A DNA stretch of 64,000 nt from DASVHS01 sp038244815 (GTDB lineage Bacteria > Acidobacteriota > Thermoanaerobaculia > Gp7-AA8), in contig JBBRTB010000009.1 of the NCBI GenBank assembly GCA_038244815.1, positions 98,109 through 162,108 of the forward strand, read 5' to 3'. The notes below the pieces were generated by a model that made no database searches, had not been told where the DNA came from, and saw nothing but the letters and a program-made list of their open reading frames with translations. Shown here one piece after another: positions 8,125 to 16,173 of the stretch. Positions within the stretch are counted from its first letter, which is position 1; each line of letters starts with the position of its first letter. A program made the translations under genes and the position numbers.

Positions 8125-9217
8125 ACGAAGGCCTCGGGCCTCGGGTCTCGGGCCTCAGAGCAGCCTCGATCCCGTAGACGATCTCCTTCTCCTTCACGTC
8201 GTCGGCGACGATGCACTCGCCGATTCTCCGCGGGAACACCATCACCCGCGACCGGCCGGTGTTCTTCTTGTCGTGTTCCGTCGCCGCGAGAATCTGACGG
8301 GGGTCGAGCTTGGGGAGTGGTGACGGCTCGTAGATGCGGATGGCGCGCTCGATGCGGTCCGCCTCGTCGCGTGGCAGCAGTCCTCGCTTCACAGCGATCG
8401 CGTTCGCGCCGATCATCCCCCAGGCCACGGCCTCGCCGTGTGTGATTCCCTCGTAGTGCATGGCCGCCTCGATCCCGTGCGCGATCGTGTGGCCGTAGTT
8501 CAGAAGGCGCCGCAGATCGGCCTCTCGTTCATCCGCAGACACGATGGCCGCCTTGACCTGGATGGCCTTCCTGACCATGCGATCGATCGTCGCCGACTCG
8601 CGCGCCACGACCAGGCCGCGTGACGACTCGAAGAGCTCGAAGAGCGACGGATCGCCGATGATCCCGCCCTTCATGGCCTCGTAGATCCCGCTGAGCAACT
8701 CGCGGTCGGACAGCGTTGTCAACGCAGCGGTGTCGCTGATGACCGCGCGGGGCGGGAAAAAGCTTCCGATGAGGTTCTTGCCCCGGGCGTGATTGACCGC
8801 GAGCTTGCCGCCGAGCGAACTGTCGACCTGCGCGAGCAACGTCGTGGGGACGTGCACGAGATCGATTCCCCGCAGGAAGATCGACGCCGCGAACCCCGCG
8901 GTGTCGCCGATCATCCCGCCGCCCACGACCACCGCCATCGAATCGCGTTTCGCTCCCCTGGCCAGCAGCTCCGTGACGATCTGCTCGGCGGTGGCCATCG
9001 TCTTGTGCGACTCCCCCTCCCGCATCGTGACGATGTCCGCCGGGGGCTGGAACGACTCGGCGATGCGCTTGCCGAAGCGCGACTGCAGCGCGTCCGAGGT
9101 GATCACGAACACGCGGCCTCGCGCATCCAGGATCGATCCCGTGCGTCCGAGGATATTGCGTCCCACGTAGACCGGGTACGACGCGCTGGCCTGGTTGATG
9201 GTGATGAACGGGTCCAT
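8108..9217 (-). CDS. aroB: 3-dehydroquinate synthase
   Basis: Second step of the shikimate pathway: DAHP to 3-dehydroquinate, NAD- and metal-dependent. The NAD-binding GGGMIGDTAGFAA, the PTTLLAQVDSSLGGK segment and the metal-site motif NYGHTIAHGIE are all present. The last ~15 residues (about RPETRGPRPSSKRRA) are not typical and are largely encoded by a tandem heptamer array at 8131-8158, which pushes the stop codon into the convergent histidine kinase gene. ATG 9217 follows an inverted repeat directly and has no evident Shine-Dalgarno. Confidence 0.96.
   Translation of the reverse strand: MDPFITINQASASYPVYVGRNILGRTGSILDARGRVFVITSDALQSRFGKRIAESFQPPADIVTMREGESHKTMATAEQIVTELLARGAKRDSMAVVVGGGMIGDTAGFAASIFLRGIDLVHVPTTLLAQVDSSLGGKLAVNHARGKNLIGSFFPPRAVISDTAALTTLSDRELLSGIYEAMKGGIIGDPSLFELFESSRGLVVARESATIDRMVRKAIQVKAAIVSADEREADLRRLLNYGHTIAHGIEAAMHYEGITHGEAVAWGMIGANAIAVKRGLLPRDEADRIERAIRIYEPSPLPKLDPRQILAATEHDKKNTGRSRVMVFPRRIGECIVADDVKEKEIVYGIEAALRPETRGPRPSSKRRA
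8131..8158. repeat. tandem heptamer array GCCTCGG x4 in the aroB 3' end
   Basis: Four 7-nt words, GCCTCGG GCCTCGG GTCTCGG GCCTCAG, lie inside the aroB reading frame just before its stop and just beyond the kinase stop codon at 8124. Unlike the intergenic copies it has no facing inverted arm. The same word builds the element at 9223-9298 and the array at 21234-21263. Confidence 0.8.
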
Positions 9218-9222
9218 GAGTC

Positions 9223-9298
9223 AGGCCTCGGGCCTCCGGCCTCGGGCCTCGGACTCGGGGCGGCGGTACCGAGGCCCGAGGCCTGCGGCCCGAGGCCT
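9223..9298. repeat. heptamer-word inverted repeat B (GCCTCGG)
   Basis: Left arm 9223-9252 and right arm 9269-9298 are 30-nt reverse complements with two mismatches, around a 16-nt loop. Each arm is made of GGCCTCG-type heptamers. It fills nearly the whole gap between aspS and aroB, and its outer end forms part of the aspS stop codon (TAG, 9299-9297). A very stable hairpin in the aspS-aroB transcript is expected. Confidence 0.85.
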
Positions 9299-11036
9299 AT
9301 TGTTTGATCGCAATCCCGAGCTCATCGAGTTGTTTCTGATCGACGGAAGACGGTGCGTCGCTCATCAGGTCCTGGGCTCGGGCCGTCTTGGGGAAGGCGA
9401 TGACGTCACGCAACGACTCTGCCCGTGCCATCAGCATGACCATGCGGTCGACACCGAGGGCGATGCCGCCGTGCGGCGGCGCGCCATAACGGAAGGCATC
9501 GAGCAAAAATCCAAAGCGATCCTGCGCCTCGCTCTTGCTGATGCCGAGCGCCTGGAACATGCGCTGCTGGATCTCGGCGCGGTTGATGCGGATGCTGCCG
9601 CCCCCAAGCTCCAGGCCGTTGAGCACGACGTCGTAGGCGCGGGCCAGCGTGTTGCCTGGATCGCTCTCCATCTTGTCGATGTCGTCGACGGCCGGCGCGG
9701 TGAACGGGTGATGGCGCGCGAAGTATCGCTGCGACTCCTCGTCCCATTCGAAGAGCGGAAAGTTCGTAACCCACAGAAACTTCCACGACTCGGCGGGGAT
9801 CAGGCCCTGCTCCCTGGCGACGCGCAGCCGCAGTGCACCGAGCACGTCCCAGACCGTCTGCTGCTTGCCCGGGACGATGAGGGCGAGGTCGTTTTCGTTC
9901 GCCCGCAGGGCGACGCGCAGCGCGTCGAAGGCGGCATCGTCGAGAAACTTCTTCATCGACGAGCCCCGCTGGGCGTCGAACTTGATCCAGATCAACCCGC
10001 CCGCGCCCAGCTTCTTCGCCTCTTCCGTCAGCGTGTCGATCTGCTTGCGCGACATCGACGCCCCGCCGGGCACGACGACGGCGCGCACGGTGGCGGCATT
10101 GCGGAACGGATCGAAGGCGATGGCCTGGGCCTCTTTGGTGATGTCGATGAGCTCCATGCCGAAGCGCAGATCGGGACGGTCGATGCCGAAGCGGTCCATT
10201 GCCTCCCGCCAGGTCATGCGCGGGAACGGCGTGGTCACCTGGATCCCCGCCAGCGGAAAGACGTCTTTGAACAGTCCTTCGATCAGGCCGAAGATGAACT
10301 CCTCGTCAATGAACGACGCTTCCACGTCGACCTGCGTGAACTCCGGCTGCCGGTCGCGGCGGAGGTCCTCGTCGCGGAAGCACTTCACGATCTGGAAGTA
10401 GCGGTCCATTCCCGCCACCATCAGCAGTTGCTTGAAGATCTGCGGCGACTGCGGCAGCGCGTAAAACATACCTTTGTGCACGCGGCTCGGTACGAGATAG
10501 TCGCGCGCTCCTTCCGGCGTCGACTTCGTGAGGATAGGCGTCTCGATCTCCAGAAAGCCGTTGCGGTTCATGTAGTCGCGCACCGCGAACGTGACCCGGT
10601 GGCGGAGCACCAGATTGCGCGCCAGCGGCTGGCGGCGCAGATCGAGGACGCGATACTTGAGCCGCAGCTCCTCGGCCGCGTCGGTGTCGTCCTCGATGGC
10701 GAAGGGCGGCGTCTCGGAACGATTGAGGATCTCGATGTTCGAGGCCACCACTTCCACGTCGCCGGTCCCGAGGTTCGGATTCTTCTGCGCTTCGGCGCGC
10801 TCCTTCACTTCTCCGTCGATGCGCACGACGAACTCGGAGCGCAACTCCTTGGCCATGGCCACGACGTCCGCCGGTACGAACTTCTGGTCGGCCACGACCT
10901 GCACGACGCCGCTGCGGTCGCGTAGATCGACGAAGACCAGCTCACCGAAGTCGCGTTGCTTCGCCACCCATCCCGCAAGCGTGATCTTCTGTCCGGCGTT
11001 TTCTTTGCGGAGTGTGCCGGCGTACGTGCGATTCAT
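9297..11036 (-). CDS. aspS: aspartyl-tRNA synthetase
   Basis: Class IIb synthetase charging tRNA-Asp. It is 579 residues, the normal length for the bacterial form with a GAD insertion. It shows the OB-fold anticodon domain (AGWVAKQRDFGELVFVDLRD), class II motif 2 (KCFRDEDLRRDRQPEFTQVD), the GAD region (about 280-420) and motif 3 (GIALGVDRMVML). Phe is found in RDFG, where discriminating enzymes usually have Leu and non-discriminating ones His, so Asn discrimination cannot be judged here. Its ATG overlaps the upstream gene's stop by 4 nt. Confidence 0.98.
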   Translation of the reverse strand: MNRTYAGTLRKENAGQKITLAGWVAKQRDFGELVFVDLRDRSGVVQVVADQKFVPADVVAMAKELRSEFVVRIDGEVKERAEAQKNPNLGTGDVEVVASNIEILNRSETPPFAIEDDTDAAEELRLKYRVLDLRRQPLARNLVLRHRVTFAVRDYMNRNGFLEIETPILTKSTPEGARDYLVPSRVHKGMFYALPQSPQIFKQLLMVAGMDRYFQIVKCFRDEDLRRDRQPEFTQVDVEASFIDEEFIFGLIEGLFKDVFPLAGIQVTTPFPRMTWREAMDRFGIDRPDLRFGMELIDITKEAQAIAFDPFRNAATVRAVVVPGGASMSRKQIDTLTEEAKKLGAGGLIWIKFDAQRGSSMKKFLDDAAFDALRVALRANENDLALIVPGKQQTVWDVLGALRLRVAREQGLIPAESWKFLWVTNFPLFEWDEESQRYFARHHPFTAPAVDDIDKMESDPGNTLARAYDVVLNGLELGGGSIRINRAEIQQRMFQALGISKSEAQDRFGFLLDAFRYGAPPHGGIALGVDRMVMLMARAESLRDVIAFPKTARAQDLMSDAPSSVDQKQLDELGIAIKQ

Positions 11037-11551
11037 TGTGTGCGCAGATACTCGTTCTTGTATTCGACGTAGACGTGCCAGCCGCGGTTCATCCGCTCCA
11101 GCTCCTCGGGCTTGAGCTCACGCTTGATGCGCGCGGGGACGCCGGCGACCAATGTTCGGGGCGGTACGTCCATCCCTTCCTGAACGACCGAGCCGGCGGC
11201 GACCAGCGAATACTCGCCGATGGTGGCGTGGCTGAGGACTTTGGCGCCGATGCCGATGAGTGCGCCGCGCTGGATCGTGCAGCCGTGGATGACCGCCATA
11301 TGTCCGATGGTGACCTCTTCGCCGACGATGGTCGGTCCGGTGCCCTGCTCGACGTGGACGACGGCGTTGTCCTGGATGTTCGTGCGTGGGCCGATGCGGA
11401 TGTAGTTGATATCACCGCGCAACACCGCGCCGAACCAGATCGAGACATCGTCGCCGAGCTCGATGTCCCCGATGAGCGCGCAGTTTCCGGCCAGAAACAC
11501 GCCCTTGCCCAGTCGCGGCTCTTTTCCCTGATAGGCACGGCGGACGATCAT
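11033..11551 (-). CDS. gamma-carbonic anhydrase-like left-handed beta-helix protein
   Basis: A 172-residue hexapeptide-repeat protein of the gamma-CA/YrdA/PaaY family. Three zinc-binding histidines are visible, one in VVHVEQGT and two in GHMAVIHGC. The conserved GDIELGDDVSIW and LRGD segments are also present. The family forms trimers; catalytic activity varies between members, so carbonic anhydrase activity is only possible. The gene precedes aspS with a 4-nt overlap (11033-11036), so the two are co-translated. TAAAGT lies 9 nt before its ATG. Confidence 0.92.
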   Translation of the reverse strand: MIVRRAYQGKEPRLGKGVFLAGNCALIGDIELGDDVSIWFGAVLRGDINYIRIGPRTNIQDNAVVHVEQGTGPTIVGEEVTIGHMAVIHGCTIQRGALIGIGAKVLSHATIGEYSLVAAGSVVQEGMDVPPRTLVAGVPARIKRELKPEELERMNRGWHVYVEYKNEYLRTQ

Positions 11552-11560
11552 AAGCCGGCG

Positions 11561-11588
11561 ACTTTAGCACAGCACTATCGCCTAGAAT
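11561..11588. promoter_or_regulatory. divergent start-proximal promoters
   Basis: On the minus strand TAAAGT (11566-11561) is 9 nt before ATG 11551. On the plus strand TAGAAT (11583-11588) is 9 nt before ATG 11598. Neither gene has a Shine-Dalgarno, so both transcripts should begin at or within a few bases of the start codon. Confidence 0.5.
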
Positions 11589-11597
11589 CGAGGGCAC

Positions 11598-12308
11598 ATG
11601 GCTGACCGGATTCCGTTTCGCAACCGGGCCCGCGAGGTGTCGCGTCTGGAAGCATTCAGCGACGTCATCTTCGGCTTCGCCGTCTCACTGCTGGTCGTAT
11701 CGCTGGAGGCGCCGAAGAGCTACGCGGAGCTCATGGGGCTGATGCGCGGATTCACGCCCTTCGCCATCGCCTTCTTCCTCCTGATCGACGTGTGGTTCGA
11801 GCATCACCACTTCTTCCGGCGCTACGCGATCATCGATCAGACCGTCATCACGCTGAACACGCTGCTGCTGTTCGTGATCCTGTTCTACGTCTACCCGCTC
11901 AAGTTCGTGTTCGTCATCGCAGTCGATGCGTTCTTCGGGCATCACCAGGCCATCACACCGCAGCAGGCTCCGGGACTCTTCGTCATCTACGGTCTCGGCT
12001 TTGCCGCGGTGTTCGTTCTCCTGGGACTGATGTACCGGCACGCCTGGCGTCTGCGCGACGAGCTCGGTCTCAACGAAGTCGAGCGGATCGACACGCTGGA
12101 AAGCGTCTACGACAACTTCATCACGGCGGGCTTCGGCATCACCTCGGCCATCCTCGGCTTCCTGCTGCCGCCGCGGCTCGTCGGGCTGGCCGGCCTTCTC
12201 TACTTCCTCATCTTCATTCCGAAGTCTCTGATTCCGGCACGGATGGGGGCGCGCCGGAGGGCCGCGGAATCGCGGATCCTCGACTCAGCGCCAGAGACGC
12301 CAGGTTGA
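11598..12308 (+). CDS. TMEM175-family (DUF1211) membrane protein
   Basis: A 236-residue integral membrane protein with the family hallmark R-x-x-x-F-S-D at the first helix (RLEAFSDVIFGFAVSLLVV, about residues 16-34). Five or six TM segments follow, with the histidine-rich VWFEHHHFF loop. The family includes bacterial TMEM175 potassium channels, so K+ conductance is the best guess; function here is inferred. The 3' end overlaps the convergent MFS gene by 24 nt. Confidence 0.88.
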   Translation: MADRIPFRNRAREVSRLEAFSDVIFGFAVSLLVVSLEAPKSYAELMGLMRGFTPFAIAFFLLIDVWFEHHHFFRRYAIIDQTVITLNTLLLFVILFYVYPLKFVFVIAVDAFFGHHQAITPQQAPGLFVIYGLGFAAVFVLLGLMYRHAWRLRDELGLNEVERIDTLESVYDNFITAGFGITSAILGFLLPPRLVGLAGLLYFLIFIPKSLIPARMGARRRAAESRILDSAPETPG

Positions 12309-13487
12309 CGCGCCCCACACGATGGCGAACAGCAATGCCGCCGAGGCCGTGATCATGGTCGCGGCCACCGGACCGATCCGGTCGGCAGCTACGCCGGCGA
12401 ACACGCTGGAGATGCTCATGGTCAGCGTCACGAACCCATAGTCTGCCGCAAAGACGCGCCCTCGAATGTAATCGGGAGTCTCGCGCTGCAGGCCGTAGGT
12501 GGACACCTGCCACGATGCGCCGCCGCCGAGGTGCGCGAGAAAGATGGCCATGAGGCCGAGACCGAGCGTGGGCGACAAAGCGAGTGCGGTGTAGCCGCCG
12601 CCGAAAAGCAGCACGCACCAGACGATGGAACGGTATTGAGCGTCGTCGCTGGGGGCAATCGCGCGGATCAGGAACGGACCGAACAGCGCGCCCAGCCCGC
12701 GCGCCGCGAAGAGAAGCCCGATACCGAGCGCGCCGGCCTTGAAGACCTGCCGGCCGAAGACGCTGAGCATGGCCACGACGCCCGCGGCAATCCCATATCC
12801 CCCCTTCGTCGTCAGCAGCGCCAGCACGCGCGGATGTGAGCGCGCGTAGCGGAACGTCTGGCGAATCGACTCGACGAGCGGCGGTCGCTCGTGATGAGCA
12901 CCCCGCTCTTCGGAAAACGAGATGCGCATGCGCCAGAGCACGGCCGCGGAAAGGAGAAAACTGGCGGAATCGACCAGAAACGAGATGTCGCGTCCGAACC
13001 TCGCGGTGACCAGGCCGCCGATGGCCGCTCCGGCCGCGAGCATCGTTCCCCACGTCGATCCCATGAGGACAGTGGCGGGTCCGAGCTCATCGGGTGCCAC
13101 GATGTTCGGCAGGGCCGCCTGCGACGCCGGCTCGAAGTAGGCGGAGCCGATCGAGATCACCACCACGCCGGCGAAGGCGAACGGCAGCGTCGCAGGCGTG
13201 CGTGCCAGCAGCGGCACCAGACATGCGCCCGTTCGCACCAGGTCCACGACGATCATCAGCCTGCGCCGGTCGACGCGATCGATCACGTGTCCGGCCAGTG
13301 GCGTAAAGAGGAAGATGGGCAGTGACTGGCAGAGCAGCATCATCGCCGCCAGCGTGGCCGAGCCGGTCAGTTGCAGGACCAGATCGAGCAGCGCCACGGT
13401 GAGAAACCAGTCGCCGCCCAGAGAGATCAGTGCGCCCGTATAGAGCAGCCGGAATTCACGGTTGTGGCGGAGCAGGCGCCAGTACAT
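12285..13487 (-). CDS. MFS transporter, EntS-like
   Basis: A 400-residue, 12-helix major facilitator of the MFS_3 (enterobactin exporter-like) type. The N-terminus YWRLLRHNREFRLLYTG and the loop 2-3 motif GHVIDRVDRRRLM are characteristic. It probably exports a small hydrophobic compound or siderophore, but the substrate is unknown. Its ATG follows the folA TGA directly with no gap, so it is likely the third gene of a thyA-folA-MFS operon. Confidence 0.88.
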   Translation of the reverse strand: MYWRLLRHNREFRLLYTGALISLGGDWFLTVALLDLVLQLTGSATLAAMMLLCQSLPIFLFTPLAGHVIDRVDRRRLMIVVDLVRTGACLVPLLARTPATLPFAFAGVVVISIGSAYFEPASQAALPNIVAPDELGPATVLMGSTWGTMLAAGAAIGGLVTARFGRDISFLVDSASFLLSAAVLWRMRISFSEERGAHHERPPLVESIRQTFRYARSHPRVLALLTTKGGYGIAAGVVAMLSVFGRQVFKAGALGIGLLFAARGLGALFGPFLIRAIAPSDDAQYRSIVWCVLLFGGGYTALALSPTLGLGLMAIFLAHLGGGASWQVSTYGLQRETPDYIRGRVFAADYGFVTLTMSISSVFAGVAADRIGPVAATMITASAALLFAIVWGASTWRLWR

Positions 13488-13988
13488 TCAGTCGCTGCTG
13501 CGCGCGTACGTCAGGAACGAATATGGATGGGGATTCCGCTCGTCCGCTTCGTGGTGCTCCGAGTCGACCAGGCGCCACTCGTTGACGTCGTCGAATTCGG
13601 GAAAGAACGTATCGCCCTCCGGCTCTGTATGGACCCGGGTCAGATACATGCGGTCGGCGCGGTGGATGGCCTGGTTGAAAATCTCCGCGCCCCCACCGAT
13701 GAAGATCTCGCCGTCACCTGATGCCTCCGCCTTGCCGATCGCCTCATCGAGCGAGCGGGCGATGGCAACGCCCTCCGGAGCAAGCTCCGCGCTGCGTGTG
13801 ATGACCACGGTAATGCGGCCCGGCAGAGCCTTGCCGATCGATTCGAATGTGCGCCGCCCCATCAGCAGGTGATGCCCGCTGGTCAGCGCTTTGAACCACT
13901 TCAGATCCGCCGGCATGTGCCAGGGAAGCTGGTTATCACGGCCGATCACGTTGTTGTCGGCCACGGCGGCGATGATCGAGAGTGTCAT
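13488..13988 (-). CDS. folA: dihydrofolate reductase
   Basis: Reduces dihydrofolate to tetrahydrofolate with NADPH. The 166-residue protein starts MTLSIIAAVADNNVIGRDNQ, with catalytic D28 in PADLKWFK, the NADPH site MGRRTFESIG and the IFIGGGAEIF motif. The frame is open further upstream, but ATG 13988 is clearly the start: it gives the canonical N-terminus and overlaps the thyA stop as ATGA (13985-13988). Pairing with thyA regenerates the folate oxidised in dTMP synthesis. Confidence 0.96.
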   Translation of the reverse strand: MTLSIIAAVADNNVIGRDNQLPWHMPADLKWFKALTSGHHLLMGRRTFESIGKALPGRITVVITRSAELAPEGVAIARSLDEAIGKAEASGDGEIFIGGGAEIFNQAIHRADRMYLTRVHTEPEGDTFFPEFDDVNEWRLVDSEHHEADERNPHPYSFLTYARSSD

Positions 13989-14779
13989 ACAGCGATGGGC
14001 GCCTTGATGCCCGGATGCGGATCGTAGTTTTCGAGCGTGAAGTCGCTGAATCGAAAATCGAAGATCGATTTCACGTCCGGATTCAGCTTCATCGAGGGCA
14101 GCGGCCGGGGCTGCCGCTCGAGCTGCAGCCTGGCCTGCTCCAGGTGGTTGGTGTAGAGGTGAGCGTCGCCGAGCACGTGCACGAAGTCGCCTGGCCTGAG
14201 ACCGCAGACCTGCGCCACCATCATCGTCAGCAGTGCGTACGAGGCGATATTGAACGGTACGCCGAGGAACACGTCGGCGCTGCGCTGGTACATGAGACAG
14301 GAGAGCCTGCCGCCGGCGATGTAGAACTGAAACAGAGCGTGGCACGGTGCCAGGGCCATCTTGTCGATGTCACCCACGTTCCACGCGCTCACGATCAGAC
14401 GGCGGGAGTCGGGATTGCGCCTGATTTGATCGATGACCTGGCTGATCTGGTCGATGTGCCGTCCGTCCGCCGCGGGCCACGATCGCCATTGATATCCGTA
14501 GACCGGCCCGAGATCGCCGCCGTCATCGGCCCACTCGTCCCAGATCGTGACCTTGTTCTCGCGCAGAAAGCTCACATTCGTGTCGCCGCGCAAAAACCAC
14601 AGCAGCTCGTAGATGATCGACCGCAGGTGCACCTTCTTCGTCGTCACCAGCGGGAACCCGGCGTCGAGATCGAACCGCAACTCGTAGCCGAAGACGCTCA
14701 GCGTCCCGGTCCCCGTGCGATCGGACTTCTCCGCTCCGTGGTCGAGGATATGGCGGACGAGCGAAAGGTATTGCTGCAT
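13985..14779 (-). CDS. thyA: thymidylate synthase
   Basis: Converts dUMP to dTMP with methylene-tetrahydrofolate. The 264 residues match the E. coli enzyme length. Catalytic Cys146 lies in LAPCHALFQFY, with R21-T22-G-T-G near the N-terminus and the dUMP-binding QRSADVFLG and FNIASYALL segments. It is the first gene of the thyA-folA-MFS unit. A TAGAAT hexamer is only 6 nt upstream of the ATG, with no Shine-Dalgarno. Confidence 0.98.
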   Translation of the reverse strand: MQQYLSLVRHILDHGAEKSDRTGTGTLSVFGYELRFDLDAGFPLVTTKKVHLRSIIYELLWFLRGDTNVSFLRENKVTIWDEWADDGGDLGPVYGYQWRSWPAADGRHIDQISQVIDQIRRNPDSRRLIVSAWNVGDIDKMALAPCHALFQFYIAGGRLSCLMYQRSADVFLGVPFNIASYALLTMMVAQVCGLRPGDFVHVLGDAHLYTNHLEQARLQLERQPRPLPSMKLNPDVKSIFDFRFSDFTLENYDPHPGIKAPIAV

Positions 14780-14785
14780 GATGCG

Positions 14786-14791
14786 ATTCTA
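14786..14791 (-). promoter_or_regulatory. putative -10 of thyA
   Basis: TAGAAT on the minus strand, 6 nt before the thyA ATG. This predicts transcription starting at the start codon. Confidence 0.45.
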
Positions 14792-14795
14792 CGAC

Positions 14796-14883
14796 GTCAT
14801 TCCGAGCGCAGAGCGCGAGGAATCTGGGTGGGGGAATCGCTCCACCACCCAGATTCCTCGCCGTCTTCGCGGCTCGGAATGAC
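14796..14883. repeat. long imperfect palindrome between thyA and lysA
   Basis: Arms 14796-14831 and 14845-14883 are reverse complements apart from a short mismatched internal stretch. The outer ends are GTCATTCCGAGC and GCTCGGAATGAC; the inner part is GAGGAATCTGGGTGG facing CCACCCAGATTCCTC. From memory, sequences of this GTCATTCCGAG...GAGGAATCT type are dispersed intergenic palindromes in many environmental bacteria. It lies between two divergent genes, so it is not an obvious terminator. Confidence 0.8.
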
Positions 14884-14887
14884 AGTG

Positions 14888-14893
14888 TAAGAT
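14888..14893 (+). promoter_or_regulatory. putative -10 of lysA
   Basis: TAAGAT lies 8 nt before TTG 14902 and 11 nt before ATG 14905. Confidence 0.4.
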
Positions 14894-14904
14894 TCCGGCC
14901 CTTG

Positions 14905-16173
14905 ATGGAGTTTCGAGATGGCGTCCTCCACATCGGCGGTATTCCGGTCGGCGACCTGGTCAGCCGTTTCGGCACGCCGCTCTACGTTTACGACGCCTCG
15001 GCGATCCTCGGACAGATCGCCAGAGTAAAGCGGGCTTTCTCCTCGCTGCCGTTCCGGCCGTTCTATGCCATGAAGGCGAACAGCAACGTGGCCATCCTTC
15101 GGCTGATCCGGGAGCACGGCTTCGGCTGCGACGCGGTCTCACCCGGTGAGATCTTTCTCGCGGAAAAGGCCGGGTATACGGCCGAGGAGATCTGGTTTAC
15201 GTGCTCGAATGTGTCCGACGAGGACCTGCGGGCCATCCCCGATCCGCGAATCGTCATCAACGTCAACTCGATGTCGGAGATTCACCGTTGCATCGCGCTG
15301 GAACTGCCGAATCCGATCGCCCTGCGTGTGAATCCGGATGTGGGAGCGGGACATCACCACGACGTGGTGACCGCGGGCGGCGGAGTGAAGTTCGGCATCG
15401 ACGCCGCCGAGGTGGATGACGCCCGGATCATCGTCGAGGACTCCGGGCGCCACGTCGTCGGTCTGCACGCGCACATCGGATCGGGCATCGACTCGATCGA
15501 TCCCCTGATCGAGGCGGCGCGGCGGCTGGTCGAGCTGGCGCCCGGCTTCGAGCATTTGAAGTGGATCAATTTCGGCGGCGGAATCGGCGTCCCCTACCGG
15601 CCCGGCGAACGGGAGTTCCCGATCGACGAATACGGCCGCGAACTGGATGCGGTGGCCGGCGGCATGATGCGCTCGCGCGGACTCACGGCCATCCTCGAGC
15701 CCGGGCGTTACGTCGTGGCCTCGTCGGGCTTGCTCATCGCCCGCGTCACCGCGAAGAAGATCAGCACCGGTACCGACTGGATCGGAGTCGATACGGGATT
15801 CAACCACCTGGTGCGCCCGTCGAAGTACGGCGCGTATCACCACATCGTCAACGCCACCCGTGGCTCAGCGGCATCGTTGCGGGAGACGTTCGACGACTCG
15901 AAGATGACGGAGGAGGTCGTGGTGGCCGGAAATCTGTGCGAGTCGGGCGACGTCTTTACGCGAGACGGTGACGGCAACCCGATCACGCGCCATATCGACC
16001 GTACGTCCGTCGGTGACCTGATCGTCCTGTGCGAGGCAGGCGCGTACGGCTTCTCCATGGGCTCGCATTACAACGCCCGGCTCCTGCCGCCGGAGGTACT
16101 GGTGCAGGACGGGCGCGTGCGGTTGATCCGGGAGCGGCAGTCGCTTCACGATCTGATTCGAGGAATGGAATGA
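14905..16173 (+). CDS. lysA: diaminopimelate decarboxylase
   Basis: Last step of lysine synthesis: decarboxylates meso-diaminopimelate, using PLP. The PLP lysine is in YAMKANSN. HIGSGIDSIDP, FGGGIGVPYRPGE, EPGRYVV and the substrate/PLP motifs CESGDVF and CEAGAYGFSMGSHYN are all present. The protein is 422 residues, the usual size. I use ATG 14905; the adjacent TTG 14902 is an alternative. The stop overlaps the next start as ATGA. Confidence 0.97.
   Translation: MEFRDGVLHIGGIPVGDLVSRFGTPLYVYDASAILGQIARVKRAFSSLPFRPFYAMKANSNVAILRLIREHGFGCDAVSPGEIFLAEKAGYTAEEIWFTCSNVSDEDLRAIPDPRIVINVNSMSEIHRCIALELPNPIALRVNPDVGAGHHHDVVTAGGGVKFGIDAAEVDDARIIVEDSGRHVVGLHAHIGSGIDSIDPLIEAARRLVELAPGFEHLKWINFGGGIGVPYRPGEREFPIDEYGRELDAVAGGMMRSRGLTAILEPGRYVVASSGLLIARVTAKKISTGTDWIGVDTGFNHLVRPSKYGAYHHIVNATRGSAASLRETFDDSKMTEEVVVAGNLCESGDVFTRDGDGNPITRHIDRTSVGDLIVLCEAGAYGFSMGSHYNARLLPPEVLVQDGRVRLIRERQSLHDLIRGME

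Noticed and set aside
9195..10925. 576-codon ORF antisense to aspS
   Set aside because: Complement of conserved AspRS codons; it also begins inside the heptamer repeat.
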